From Apostichopus japonicus (lineage: Eukaryota; Echinodermata; Holothuroidea; Aspidochirotida; Stichopodidae): a stretch of DNA of 64,000 nucleotides. Within the stretch, counting starts at the first letter, position 1, and the number at the start of each line of letters is the position of its first letter. The notes under the pieces are model-generated. The model searched no databases and was not told where the DNA came from. It saw nothing but the letters and a program-made list of their open reading frames with translations. Below, one piece after another: positions 51,127 to 63,899 of this stretch. Both the position numbers and the translations under genes were made by a program. The stretch covers positions 18,509,001-18,573,000 of the forward strand of contig NC_092566.1 in NCBI RefSeq assembly GCF_037975245.1, read 5' to 3'.

Positions 51127-52582
51127 TTAGAACTGTACTACAAACTACACCTCTTTTATATAAAATCCATTCCACTGAAGAATCTAGAAATATTACAAAA
51201 TCTTACTACATTAGTATTGCAGTTAGCTTGCTTGGATTGAAATATTTTCTTACTTAATTGCATTTGAAGGCTGAGTTGAATGCTTGATTTGTATAGCAAC
51301 TAGAAATGAGAAAATATTAGGTGCTATTTCATGGATAATATCAAGAAAATGGTATCTAACTGGAGAGAAAAATGGTATTTTATATAAGAGACTTGTATGG
51401 TAACTTTCCTCAACCAAGACTCCCTTAAAAAAAATTACATCCCTCAGGAGATGTTTACAAAACATTAAGACCAAAACTATGGTACAACATTTTTTCTATT
51501 CCATTGCATACCAACAAGGTTTCTCTACTTAAATGCTGGAATACAAGGAAACCTCGCCACACAAAAATGAAAAAAACAACAACAATAAACCCAAAATATG
51601 ATTACATAGAACAACTGCTTTCTGAATTAATCAATGGTCTATACACAACCAGTACCCTTTAATTATGTAAACTGGATAATACTGAAAAATCTACCAATAG
51701 GACACAATATCTTATCACCTACACCAGACCATAAAATTCATCTTTGATTGCCTGATTCTTAACTGGAAATTGCAGTCACAAATATTCCAGGTTAGGAGTG
51801 ATTAAAGAAAACTTCTCTCAACGTCAATCAGACACAAGTCTAGACTACAAGTTCTGAACTTATGAACTGAAAACTTTGCAATGTTTTAACTGGAGAGAAA
51901 GTGTCTTCCTGGTTGCATATGACTTTCATGTTACTGCAACAGGCATGATGTCAAACAAATTAAAAAAAACACTGGTTGAGGCTTATACCCTCCATCAATA
52001 CACCATCAACAATACAAGTATGTATAAAACAAGTGATTTATTATCCCCCCACATTGTCAACCTCAGCCTCTCACATGACCCCATCACCCACTAACATGAG
52101 TGATGACCACCTCCACACTAACATGTATGACCTCTATCTATTATATTAATATATTTATTCACTGTTTCCCCCAGCTTATCTTCTTATCAGTCATGATTGT
52201 TCTAACTCACTTAAAATTCTTGTATATATGTACTTCTTCCACCCCCACATGGCTACATCTTCTATGATATACTGTTAAGCCACCCATTGGCTACAACTTC
52301 TTAGCATATACTTTTACCCCCCAAACATATGGCTACATCTTCTATGATATACAGTAAAGCCCCCCCCCCCCAAATTGCCTACAACTTATAGCAAATACTG
52401 TTAAGTCCCCCAGATGTGGCTATATCTTCAATGATATACTGTTAGACCCCACCATCCCCCCGCCCCCCTCATGGCTACATCTACGATATACTGTTCACCC
52501 TCCTCCCGCCAGAAGATATATCTTCAATGATGTATACTGTCATCACACCCCCACACCCCCCCCCCCCCATTCGACTCCCTCA
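51127..52582. other. Downstream flank of ceramidase copy 2
   Basis: Partly collinear with 23331-24600. It holds C-rich decayed units (52240-52570) and poly-C runs. The palindrome of block 1 has no counterpart here. No gene recognised. Confidence 0.5.
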
Positions 52583-52841
52583 TCAACACAGAGCTCCATA
52601 TAGAAGTAACATGTATAGAAATATACTAGTTTTCACACCAGCATGATTTCCTACAACCATTTCGCTGACTTGAAACTCTGAAGAGGTTCCTTGATAAGAT
52701 AGAATCTTTCCCTCCACATGCGGTTTACTATCTCCAAAGTGACTTATCCTGTAGGTACCAGTTGGAGCATCTTGTGGTACATCCCATCTAACAGTAACCT
52801 CACTGTGACCCAAAATAGTACTGGTGCGTGTCCAGATAAAC
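52583..52841 (-). CDS. ASAH2: Ceramidase copy 2 exon 19 with hydrophobic C-terminal extension
   Basis: After GTSSEFQVS, where copy 1 stops, copy 2 continues EMVVGNHAGVK and then a hydrophobic tail TSIFLYMLLLYGALC before its stop. Copy 1 DNA past its TAG aligns without gaps for about ten codons (shared GCTGGTGTG), so the difference is a substituted codon (TAG versus GAA), not an insertion. The tail resembles a GPI-attachment or tail-anchor signal, but weakly. Confidence 0.85.
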
Positions 52842-55800
52842 CTGCCAATGACAACCAGAATAAGATCAAATTACAAACATTAATTGACTGTGAGTTAACT
52901 CTACTCAACAGCAAAGTATGTTTGGTAAATACAGAGCAGGTAAAAACATGACATCACATACCCCCAGGCAGGTAAAGACATGACATCACATATCACCAGG
53001 CAGGTACAAACATGGCATCACATACCACCAAAGGCAGGTAAAGACATGACATCACAAACCACCAGGCAGGTACAGACATGACATCACAAACCACCAGGCA
53101 GGTACAGACATGGTATCACATCCACCAGGCAGGTACAGACATGACATCACAAACCACCAGGCAGGTACAAACATGACATCACATACCACCAGGCAGGTAC
53201 AGACATGACATCACATACCACCAGGCAGGTACAGACATGACATCACATACCCCCGGGAGGTACAGACATGACATCACATCCACCAGGCAGGTACAGACAC
53301 GACAAACCACCAGGCAGGTACAGACATGACATCACATACCACCAGGCAGGTACAGACATGACATCACATATCACCAGGCAGGTACAGACATGACATCACA
53401 TACCACCAGGCAGGTACAGACATGACATCACATACCACCAGGCAGGTACAGATATGACATCACATACCCACAGGCAGGTACAGACATGACATCACATACC
53501 ACCAGGCAGGTACAGACATGACATCACATATCACCAGGCAGGTACAGACATGACATCACATACCACCAGGCAGGTACAGACATGACATCACATACCACCA
53601 GGCAGGTACAGATATGACATCACATACCCACAGGCAGGTACAGACATGACATCACATACCCACAGGCAGGTACAGACATGACATCACATACCACCAGGCA
53701 GGTACAGACATGACATCGCATACCACCAGGCAGGTACAGACATGACATCGCATATCACCAGGCAGGTACAGACATGACATCGCATACCACCAGGCAGGTA
53801 CAGACATGACATCACAGCCACCAGGCAGGTACAGACATGACATGACATCCACCAGGCAGGTACAGACATGACGTCACATACCACCAGGCAGGTACAGACA
53901 TGACATCACATACCACCAGGCAGGTACAGACATGACATCACATACCACCAGGCAGGTACAGACATGACATCACATACCACCAGGCAGGTACAGACATGAC
54001 ATCACATACCACCATGCAGGTACAGACATGACGTCACATACCACCAGGCAGGTACAGACATGACATCACATACCACCAGGCAGGTACAGACATGACATCA
54101 CATACCACCAGGCAGGTACAGACATGACGTCACATACCACCAGGCAGGTACAGACATGACATCACATATCACCAGGCAGGTACAGACATGACATCACATA
54201 TCACCAGGCAGGTACAGACATGACATCACATACCACCAGGCAGGTACAGACATGACATCACATACCACCATGCAGGTACAGACATGACGTCACATACCAC
54301 CAGGCAGGTACAGACATGACATCACATACCACCAGGCAGGTACAGACATGACATCACATATCACCAGGCAGGTACAGACATGACATCACATACCACCAGG
54401 CAGGTACAGACATGACATCACATATCACCAGGCAGGTACAGACATGACATCACATACCACCAGGCAGGTACAGACATGACATGACATATCACCATGCAGG
54501 TACAGACATGACATCACATACCACCATGCAGGTACAGACATGACATGACATATCCCCAGGCAGGTACAGATATGACATCACATTCCACCAAGGCTTGAAC
54601 CGAGCAGGTATTCATGAACAAAGGTCTATCATGCATTTATATAACTAGCTACACCAACCATAAACTGACAACCTGTCACCCCCCAAATAGCTTACCTTGT
54701 TGACCAATCTGCATCTGTGTAAATAGTTTTGAATTCTCCAGATTTGGAGTCTTTTAAATCCACCGACAAGAAAGTTTCACCAAGCTGTGTAATAAAATAT
54801 ACAAAATGACAAGTTAGCTTTACTATAGTCTCTCTGTTTGTGAGGTCATAGAACAAAGACTAACCCAGTGATGTACAATTCACTTATACCTTAATGATGA
54901 CATCTGGATGACACTTATATTCTTTACTGACTTAAGGCAGTTAATACTCAACCAAGAGCTTTAAAGGCATTGAAAACTTAACCCAAACCACGTGCTGCCA
55001 TCTGAAAAAGTTAACTTTCTGTTGCTTGCAAGTGACGTTTTGTTTGTGTCGCTTAAAATGCAGGCAGTAATGAAACATGATACCTTGTTATTTTTAGCTG
55101 GACCTGAGATGTCCATCGCTTCATCGTTTGTTCACTGTACTGTGGGTATCGACCACAGCTGTATGTACTGTCTGTACACTAGCGTCTAATTACCGACGGT
55201 AGCAAGCTGTGTGTGTATTTTCTGGGTTCGATGGTGGTGTCTAACACTCCTGTTACACCTCATTCGAAACTAGGTCAGATTACCGGCATTGGACGTTTCT
55301 TTATGCGCAAGTCTTCACACCTTTAAACACTATTAAATAACTTTGTTATGACATCTGGATAACACTAATATATTCTCTATTGAATCAAGGCAGTTAATAC
55401 TCAACCAAGAGCTTTTGGTCTATAACTTCATGATGACGTCTAGATAACACTAATTTATTCTCTACTGACTCAGGGCAATTAATACTCAGCCAAGAGCTTT
55501 AAACACCTACACCTTCATGATGACATCTGGATAACACTAATATATTCTTTATTGACTCAAGGCAGTTAATACTCAAGCAAGAGCTTTTAACACATGTATT
55601 TGTTTCAGTACACAATATCTCTACAAAGCTGATATACTGCACCGGTCCCACAGGGGTTATTATGCTACTGTATCTAGATAGTATGGACTTACCCGTAGGT
55701 TATTGCGAGGGTTACCAGCTCTGAAGGTGACTTCTACAATGTCTGATCCCTACAGTAAGAAGAAGACAAAACATGCACAGTGAGAGTTCTCATCTAATGA

Positions 55801-58800
55801 CAACCATCAATAGAATAAATTACAATTAACTAATTGATTGATTTTTTGCAACAAAAAGGACACCACAAGCTTGAATTTCTAAGAGTCAAAAATCATGAGG
55901 GAAATGTGAGTAAAGAGCACAAGAAAGCTTACAATGAGAGCAGATTAACTAGTCAAATCTAGTACCTTGTGATGTAATAAGTCAAAAAGTCAAATCCAGT
56001 ACATTGGGGTGTAACAAGCCAAATCAAAGTATCTTGTGGTGTAACAAGTCAAATCGAGTACCTTGTGAATTACCAAGTCAAAGTTAGTATGTTGTGGTGT
56101 AACAAATTAATTCAAGTACCTTTTTGATTACCAAGTCAAATTGAGTACCTTGTGGATAACCAAGTCAAATTGAATACCTTGTGGATTACCAAGTCAAATT
56201 GAGTACCTTGTGGATTACCAAGTCAAATGGAGTACCTTGTGGATTACCTTGAAGTCAAATTGAGTACCTGCAGGTAGTTACTGCATGCATTATATTGCAC
56301 CATAATATGAAGTGACTTGTTATGACTGTAGTGCATTACTCTGCTCATAAAGAGCGCTGTGGTCATGTGGTTAAAGCAGCGGACTTTTACTCTAAGGATT
56401 GCAGGTTCAAGTCCTGGCCAGATCATTGCATGGTGTCTTTGGGCAAGGCACTTTATCTCCATTGCCTCTCTTCAACCAGGTGTAAAACTGGGCACCTGTG
56501 AGATAAAACTGTCAGCTGGGCGCTGGTGCGCTGCTGCCATGTGGAGGGATTGTCTCAATGTTTGACAGGTTATCATTGGGGAAGGCGCTATATTAAATTA
56601 TAAAATTATTATTATATTATTATAGTCTTTGTGGCAAAGACTCACCTTTTTGTACGACCCATTATTTACGTCTTTAAGGACATCTCCAAAGTTGGTGAAT
56701 GGAGGAACACCGTCAAATAAAACAGGTGGAAGAAATGTGAGTTGTTCACTCAGCAAATTTGGGGGTGTAGGTCCTGCTGGCAAACTTGATCCCTAAGAGA
56801 GAGACAGGGAACTTTTGTGAATGTAGTCATGGTATAAAAGCATATCAAAGATGTTCCACATATTAACATGCACAAACTCAGTATTCCAAACAACACCCAT
56901 CTGAGAGATGATTTAATAAATCCCTTTAACACATTGTAGTTTAGTTTATATTTCCTAAGGTTTAGGATTTTAGGAAGCCAACATTTTACCTTTTTCAGAG
57001 CCTTGGAGAGCTTTTCATACTGGTTCAGGTAAGCTTGCAATGTGTGAGGACCATAAATGGTTGATGCACCCTCATACCTTTGAACCTGTGGAAGTAGATT
57101 ACAAATGCCATACATTTAGTTTCATTTAAAACAACATATTTGTCTCACATGTAATCTAGGACATCAGGAAAAGTTTCGTTCTGACAAACATATGACACAC
57201 TCAACTACAAAATGCAGTTCCACTCTGATATCTGAAGAAAGAAATTCTAAATACTAAAATATAAGAACTTTAATACAGTTGAAACATTGTATGTACCTTT
57301 AATCAACCCAGCCATACCCTGACTAGATATTCATGTATAGAAAATAACAGTATGATATCTGCAATTATGAACAATTCATAAACAATTAATGGAACTGAGA
57401 GTTCTCTCTATCAAACTAAGCCTATTCCACTAACTGATCAGTAGATGCTCACTAGCTGGGTCTACTACATCATCAGCTGAGGATTTTCTCTCTGTGGATT
57501 ATGTCTTAAAGTAATCTTGTAGAGTGAGGCCAAGCTACCTAAGGAAAGAATAATTCTCTGCCACTAATATCTCACCTGGTATTCTTCATACGTGGTTATA
57601 TAATCACTGTATGTGTTTGACAGACCAGCAATGACTGTAAACAGACTCTCTTCTAATTTTAGAGCCTAGAAAAGCAAATGTAATAGATCTTTGCATTAGA
57701 CCTAAAGAGCTGAGCAGATAGCATGCTCTGTTAATTGATATTTAGAAACAACACATAAAATGGTATAATAGAATTTTTCTTATATCCTTCTTGTAACCTT
57801 TTCTCTATATTTTTTATTTTCCAAAGCATCTTCCCTCAAGACTAAAGGTTGAAAATGGCAATTTCTTTTTATATATTTGACAATTCTCCATGGTTAGTCT
57901 ATTGCAACCACATAACTTTTATTCTCTCAACTGCCTTTTGTATTTGTTATGATGGTTGCACACTGTAACAACAACAGCCTTTGTATTGGTTATGATGGTT
58001 GCACGTTGTAACAACCACTGCATTTGTAATGGTTATGATGGTTGCACACAATAAAAACAACATCCTTTGTATTGGTTATGATGGTTACACACAATAACAG
58101 CCTTTGTATTGGTTATGATGGTTGCACACAACAACAACAGCCTTTGTATTGGTTATGATGGTTACACACAATAACAGCAATAGCCTTTGTATTGGTAATG
58201 ATGGTTGCACACAATAACATGATTATACTGTTACAAGTACAGTGTATAATGAATGTGAGTGACTGGTTGAAATAAAGATTTAACACAGCTAGATATTGAC
58301 TAAAGGAGTTGTACAATTAACAAATTACCTTCTTGACAGTATTCATCATTCTTCGTCCAGACATGGTCCTGTTAAATATGATAAAGAGAAATTTAGAAGC
58401 AAAGTTTAGTCTCGAGATGGATCCTGAAATTCATCTTTGACTGTATCTGTGTTATTCTCCTGGTTATAGTAACTTGTCAATACATAAACCAACTGAAGAG
58501 ACACCATTTGACTTGTGACAAAACACTTTATCAATAATTTAGGGACTAAAGACTTAAATCAAACTCATAGGTATTGCAAATAAACCATTAACCAAAAAGT
58601 AAACCCTCACGTGAATTCTCCAGGCACTGGAATAATGACAAGCTGTCCAACTTTCAGCAGCATGGTGTCCACAATGTTGGGTGACCATGAATATGGAAAA
58701 GTGGTCTGAAAACCAGAAATAGAAATGCTAACAGATATTTTAAGGCTTAATTCATCACTTGAAAGCTCTCTTCGACTAAGAGGCATAATTCTTAGCATGT

Positions 58801-61800
58801 GAGTGACTCCCTCCCTCCCCCACCCCAAGTCCCCCTCCCTAACACATCTGCTAAACTGTGAGTAAACATTGATATTGAGAGGCACATACTTACTGATGAA
58901 GTTAAACCTCCAATATATAAAGAAGAAAACCTTCATCTGGTGGTGATAGCCATGTAATTTTCCAACTGAAACATTACAGATTTCTTCCATGAATCTGATA
59001 AACTCTTGAAGGGTCAAAAGGTTATCAAACATTACACATAAAAAAGTAGTTCCTAATATTTCTGCTTGGTAACAATCTTTATTCAGCCCTTCCCATTCTG
59101 CAATTCACAAGTTGAGGACAAACTTTGGTTTGTAGGGATTACATACATGAGGTTGTATAGACTTTAACTCTACCAATTCAAACCAAGGAAGTATGCTAGC
59201 TATAACTCCACTCATTTACCCTTCCATGACTGACTCTAAACGTACCTCTCCTGTTGCTAGCAGAATTGGCTTTGGCTTCTGACATTCAATAAGTTCCTTG
59301 GATGGTTTCTTGATCAAATTCGTTATTAAATTCCAAAAAGGGTTCGATGATGTTGTTCCTGATAAAGAGAGAATATAAGAATTAGCATTATTACAAAATA
59401 ATGTTGTGGTAACCATGGCAACACATAATACTGATGGCAGCAACATCACCACATAAAGGACTAAGTCTTTGGTATGTATGACATGCAATACACTCCTAAG
59501 TTTAAGAGATTGATAATATAAATCTGTGATAGGGTAAGCTCTATAATGTTACAACTGAGTATGAATAATGACAACATATATTAGCAAAGGAACAGAGTGG
59601 TAGGCATGAAGAAAACTGGTTCTTTCTTAGCAATCATTAAATATTCACAAGAAAATTTGAGAATATTCATTAACAACACCCACCAAAAACCCCCCAACCC
59701 CCCTCCCCCAAGAACTCTTGTTTTGCCTGAGCTTCACAATGGTTTGATTCTGCACAAAATCATTCTGCTGAGGGTTATCTACACTTTATAAACAAGCCAA
59801 TAGCAATGCGAGTACCACCTACAAACCCCTTGATGATGAGGGTCATACTGTATCTTTAGATCTAGCGATGAAATAGTCTTCTACACTCAACTTTAATTCA
59901 GTATATGGCCTACATAATGAAAACATAAAAGAACAAAAGACAAATATCTGTGCTGGTTAGGATTTTCCTATTATTGATAGATTTGTCTTTCAGTGACATG
60001 AAAGTGGAAGTGGTCACGTGAGAATCGTACTGTACCTTGTTCGAAAGCAAAGACCCCTGGACCGTCAGTTGTGCCTGCTGCAAAGCTGTAGCCCATGGAT
60101 GGTTTACAAGTTTTACCCTAGCAAATAAAATTGAAAACCTGAATCAATGCAAATCATTAAGATCAGAGTGATAGCCGTCCCATTAGTTACTTACCATTAG
60201 GAGAATTACAGGCAGCATTCAAGTGTTACTTATGAAGAAAAGAGTGAAAAATGCAAATTATTACTCACAGCAAGCAATCAGTTAATCACTTGTTGTTAGA
60301 GTTAGATACACCATGTAGGGTTAGAGTATGGCCAATCCCTAACCCCCTACCAGCATCCATATTATAACTGTTAAAATCAGTTGACATTACACTTAGAAGT
60401 TAGCAATACCATTAAGGGTTAAGACAGGTGTGATGTGAGAGAAACGCGAAATTCTGGTGATTATACGTGCCGCGGTGTTTTGGACATTGCAGCCTATTCA
60501 AAGTCGATTGTGGTGCACCAAAAAGCAGCGAGATGCAGTAATCAAGACGTGAGGTTACTAGGCCATTCACGAGTGATTTGGTTGCATCGTCAGTTAAATA
60601 TCGCCTTATGTGACCGATATTTTGAAGACTTGCGTATCCAGACCTACAAACACTCTTAACTTGTTGGGACATGTTCAGATGAGAGTCAAATATTACACCG
60701 AGATTTCTTACCGTTGGCATTGGTGTGATAACAGAATCGCATATATTTAATGAAATGTTATTGACACAGTTTTCGTTGTGCTTAGTGGAAAATAACATCA
60801 CTTCCGTTTGGCAGGGTTCAGCTTTAGCTTATTATTGTGCATCCAATTGTCAATATCAGCTAAACATTCAGATACTAGATGTATTGCTTCCTTCTATGCA
60901 TCCTCATCGTTAGGTTTGAACAACACATACAACTGTGTGTCGTCAACATAAAAGTGGTAGTTTAATCGGTGACGTCGAATACGTTCGCCCAACGGTGCTG
61001 TATACATACATCTTAGGACCTAAAACTGAACCTTGAGGCACGCCTTGCTACAAGATGACAGGTTCAGAATGATGATCACCGGTGGTCACAACTTGTCTGC
61101 GATCGCAGAGGTATGACGACATCCAGGACAAGGCATCTCCAGTAACACCAAATGTGTACTCGAAACGTTGCAGCATGGTTTTGTGATCGAGAGTGTCAAA
61201 GGCTGCCGATAAATCGAGCATAATTAACGCGGTTACATATCCTTTGTCCAGGGATGATAGGAGGTCGCTCTGTACTTTAAGTATTGCAGTCTCCGTTGAA
61301 TGTGATTTACGATATGCAGACTGCATCTTCTCGTTTAGGTTGTTTGCTGTAAGATGGTGTTCCAAAATGGCATCTTGTACTTTTTCCAATAATTTAGAGA
61401 CGTATGGACAACTTTTATTATGTTCATGAAAGAAGAACTTACTCCTTTGCCAAAATAGAAAGGACAGTTTGACAATATGAAGTAAGAGGAAACTGAAATG
61501 GATGGAGGACTCAGGACAGATACAAAGCCAAGAACTGTTAATGTTTCAAATCCTCTCACATAGCAAAATATATTAAACAGATCAATTACTTTGAGATAAT
61601 GTTGCAACATCAATGTTACTGAAACTAAGCTTCCTCCGGCTATGGGTCAACTTTCATTTCATGTTTACAGCCGCAAAATGAAGGTCAGTCAATCTATGGG
61701 ACTCAGTGGTTCATAATTATCTATTATTTTTTAAGAGAGCTGTTAATGTTTGGGAAATACTGGGCAAGTAATTTGACCATGGTGCTAATTGTCTTAATAA

Positions 61801-63899
61801 TAGGTTTATTAATTAGTGATGTATGGTCCATAGACTTTGTGACAATTTCTAGAGAGAAACTAAGTGATTTTATGGCATAAGTACAGTTACCATTACAAAG
61901 ACACTGTAAACATCAAACACCCGGTCGATGCTCACTGGAATTGTACAAATCAAAATAGACAAATACAAATATAGCTTACAGAACACCTAGTAACTTACAG
62001 AATATGAAGCATTGTAAGGCACGGTGACGTTGGTCATATCAACAAACTGATGAATGGAAGAAACAGGGCCAGTCAGACGGAATCCACCTTCATTCCACAG
62101 ACCCTACAAATGTAGAGAAGTTGAATCTTAAAGGTTAGCAAAATCATACAGATCTTATAACTGAATAAAACTATTCCAAAGTCATGGATAAGTTTGTTTG
62201 AAATGGGGAAGGATAGTATTAAACTACTTTGTAAAATAAACTGTAGATTCATTACTGGTTTACAACTGATAAAATAGAGGAATTATTGAAAAGAACCAGC
62301 ATCTTATTTAATTAAGACAAGCTACAGGTACCAGTAGATATTTACATTTATTTCACATAAATGTGTATCATCCAGCATTACACATTATAATGAAGGGTTA
62401 GATGAGCACTCTTGAGTAGTGGTATGGGTTAAGGGGTGACCAAGGTTGTGGTCAGTGAGTAGGGGTGGAGGGTTAAATGAGCCCTCTTGAGGTGTAATGG
62501 GGATAAAGGGGTGACTAAGGATGGGGTAAGTGAGGAGGGGTGGGTCGGGGAGTCATCAAGTAAATTATACCAAACACGTGCATCTTGTAAAATATTATTT
62601 CTTGGCTTCATGGTTTATATCACTGTCTTGTCTTTCTTGACAATAGAGGTACTTACCATTGCTTTGTCCTTCTGTCTACTGCCGATGATTAAGGTACTTT
62701 CAAACATGTCCTTACCAGGTCCAAATGCAATGCATTTCCCAGTCTGTACAAAGAAATGTCAACATTGCAAATTACAATATACTGTACGTTGCTTTATTTA
62801 TTAAAGCATTTTGCACAGACAAACAACCCTCCCCCACTCATGCAAACAGATATATGTAAGTTTACTTTTACATTGTCCCCCCCCACACCCCAGGACCCTT
62901 CTACCTTCTAGTGGTTTAGTTGTGTCCATTGGTACAAGCTGGTGACATTCAATAGGTTAAATGCTTTGTCACAGACTTCTGTGCTGTGTACCTTGAGTTT
63001 ACATTTGGATCTAATATTTATTGTCAGCTCTCTTTAGATTCCTGTTTCTATGTTTCACTGTCCACAGTACATACATAACCAGCTAGCAACTTTAAGTATT
63101 ATCTTGATATAATAGTTAATTTATAATATAAGAATTAATTTTTATTTCCAACAGACGAAGAAAGAGTAAAACTATTGTACCTTTCCTCCACATGTACTTG
63201 AATCACGCTCACATGGTTTGCCAGTATCAATGCACTTTGCTCCTTGTGTGTTTGGAGAAACATCTCCAAGATGACTCTGTGCAAAGGCAGCAACAAAAGG
63301 ACCCTGAAATACACAGAAAAAAACAATACAGAAATAAAAGTGTCCGTGGAAGCAAGGAATAGAAGATAGGAAGATTGTCAAAGAGAATGTTGAATGTTAC
63401 CCTGACAGATAAACTGTGTACACTACTGAGAGAATAACAGTTTACTAATTATAATTATAATTGACAACAAAAACAAATAATTGCTGAGATATCTCTTGAC
63501 TTTCCCAGTTAGGGTGTATAGTCAGTCATCTACTGCTTTGTAAGGATACTGCTCCAGTACTCTAATGTTTACAGTAAAACTACATAATTAAGACGGTGGT
63601 TCTACATACATGGTAAATATGAGGGAAGCTACAGTATACAGACTTTAAAAAGTCAAATAGAAATCAACTTGACATGATGTAATATATGTGAGTGTCACTG
63701 TAATGAACACTGTGGATTCCTATTACAACCAAAAAGATCATATTGTTTGCCTGAGGCAAGTGTTGAGTATCAAATTACTTTGCCAGTTTTTCCCAGACCA
63801 TTGAATTCTTGCTCCACAGAATAGGACGCAAATCCTTTATTATCTCCACTGATGAGGTGATTGGTGTTATTCATACTAGTGCCATGAACAGCGAACCAG
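52583..63899 (-). CDS. ASAH2: Neutral ceramidase, copy 2 (exons 6-19 only; 5' part beyond window)
   Basis: Exons in transcript order: 63899-63779, 63303-63181, 62743-62657, 62103-61999, 60117-60036, 59358-59246, 58705-58611, 58368-58329, 57665-57576, 57085-56990, 56792-56646, 55749-55693, 54784-54696, 52841-52583. Lengths and phases equal copy 1 except the last exon, which is longer. The retained motifs are FAVHG, GDVSPN, GYSFAAGT, PGEFT, SDYITTYEEY and RYEG, so activity is expected. Differences include GPGVFAFEQG for GPGAFDFTQG in exon 10, TGKC for NEKC in exon 8, NGSYKK for NVPYKK in exon 16, and a 26-residue C-terminal extension. Exons 1-5 should lie past 64000. Confidence 0.93.
52940..54590. 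repeat. 32-bp minisatellite in ceramidase copy 2 intron 18
   Basis: About 51 units of ACCAGGCAGGTACAGACATG plus ACATCACATACC, more uniform than the copy 1 array at 24895-26090. Confidence 0.9.
54967..55323. mobile_element. Interspersed repeat of about 350 bp, copy B, in ceramidase copy 2 intron 17
   Basis: Absent from the same intron of copy 1, whose sequence AGAGCTTTAAACACTTACAC is the empty site. CTTTAAA occurs on both sides, consistent with a 7-bp duplication. The ends look inverted: GGCATTGAAAACTT on the left and GGTGTGAAGACTT reverse-complemented on the right. Probably a MITE; non-coding. Confidence 0.72.
55950..56272. repeat. 29-bp minisatellite in ceramidase copy 2 intron 16
   Basis: About 10-11 degenerate units of the family seen at 26920-27368, again directly upstream of the SINE. 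Confidence 0.8.
56345..56630 (+). mobile_element. tRNA-derived SINE in ceramidase copy 2 intron 16 (paralogous insertion)
   Basis: Same position as the copy 1 SINE, with B box GGTTCAAGTCC and body GGGCAAGGCACTTTATCTCC. A segment before GGGGAAGGCGCTATATT is deleted relative to copy 1. The A-box region reads GTGGTCATGTGGTTAAAGC. Confidence 0.78.
57940..58220. repeat. 40-bp minisatellite in ceramidase copy 2 intron 13 (short)
   Basis: About seven units of TTGGTTATGATGGTTGCACA type, against about 24 in copy 1. Confidence 0.85.
60423..61418 (-). pseudogene. Internal fragment of a non-LTR retrotransposon reverse transcriptase (broken)
   Basis: Minus-strand segments match CR1/Jockey-type reverse transcriptase. 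The first (61389-61048) has FR-like palm motif MLDLSAAFDTLDH. An out-of-frame middle part has QGVPQGSVLGP and FYVDDTQLY separated by stops and a shift. The third (60801-60412) has RNLGVIFDSHLNM and SRLDYCISLLFG. Both the 5' and 3' ends of a full element are missing. It occupies ceramidase copy 2 intron 9, where copy 1 has about 190 bp of unrelated sequence (about 35251-35441). Confidence 0.85.
62395..62560. repeat. Short 70-bp-type repeat in ceramidase copy 2 intron 8
   Basis: About two units of the G-rich family seen at 36365-37020. Confidence 0.75.

Noticed and set aside
24624-63899. Idea that one ceramidase copy is a pseudogene
   Set aside because: All comparable exons keep splice sites, phase and catalytic motifs in both copies; no frameshift or premature stop was seen.
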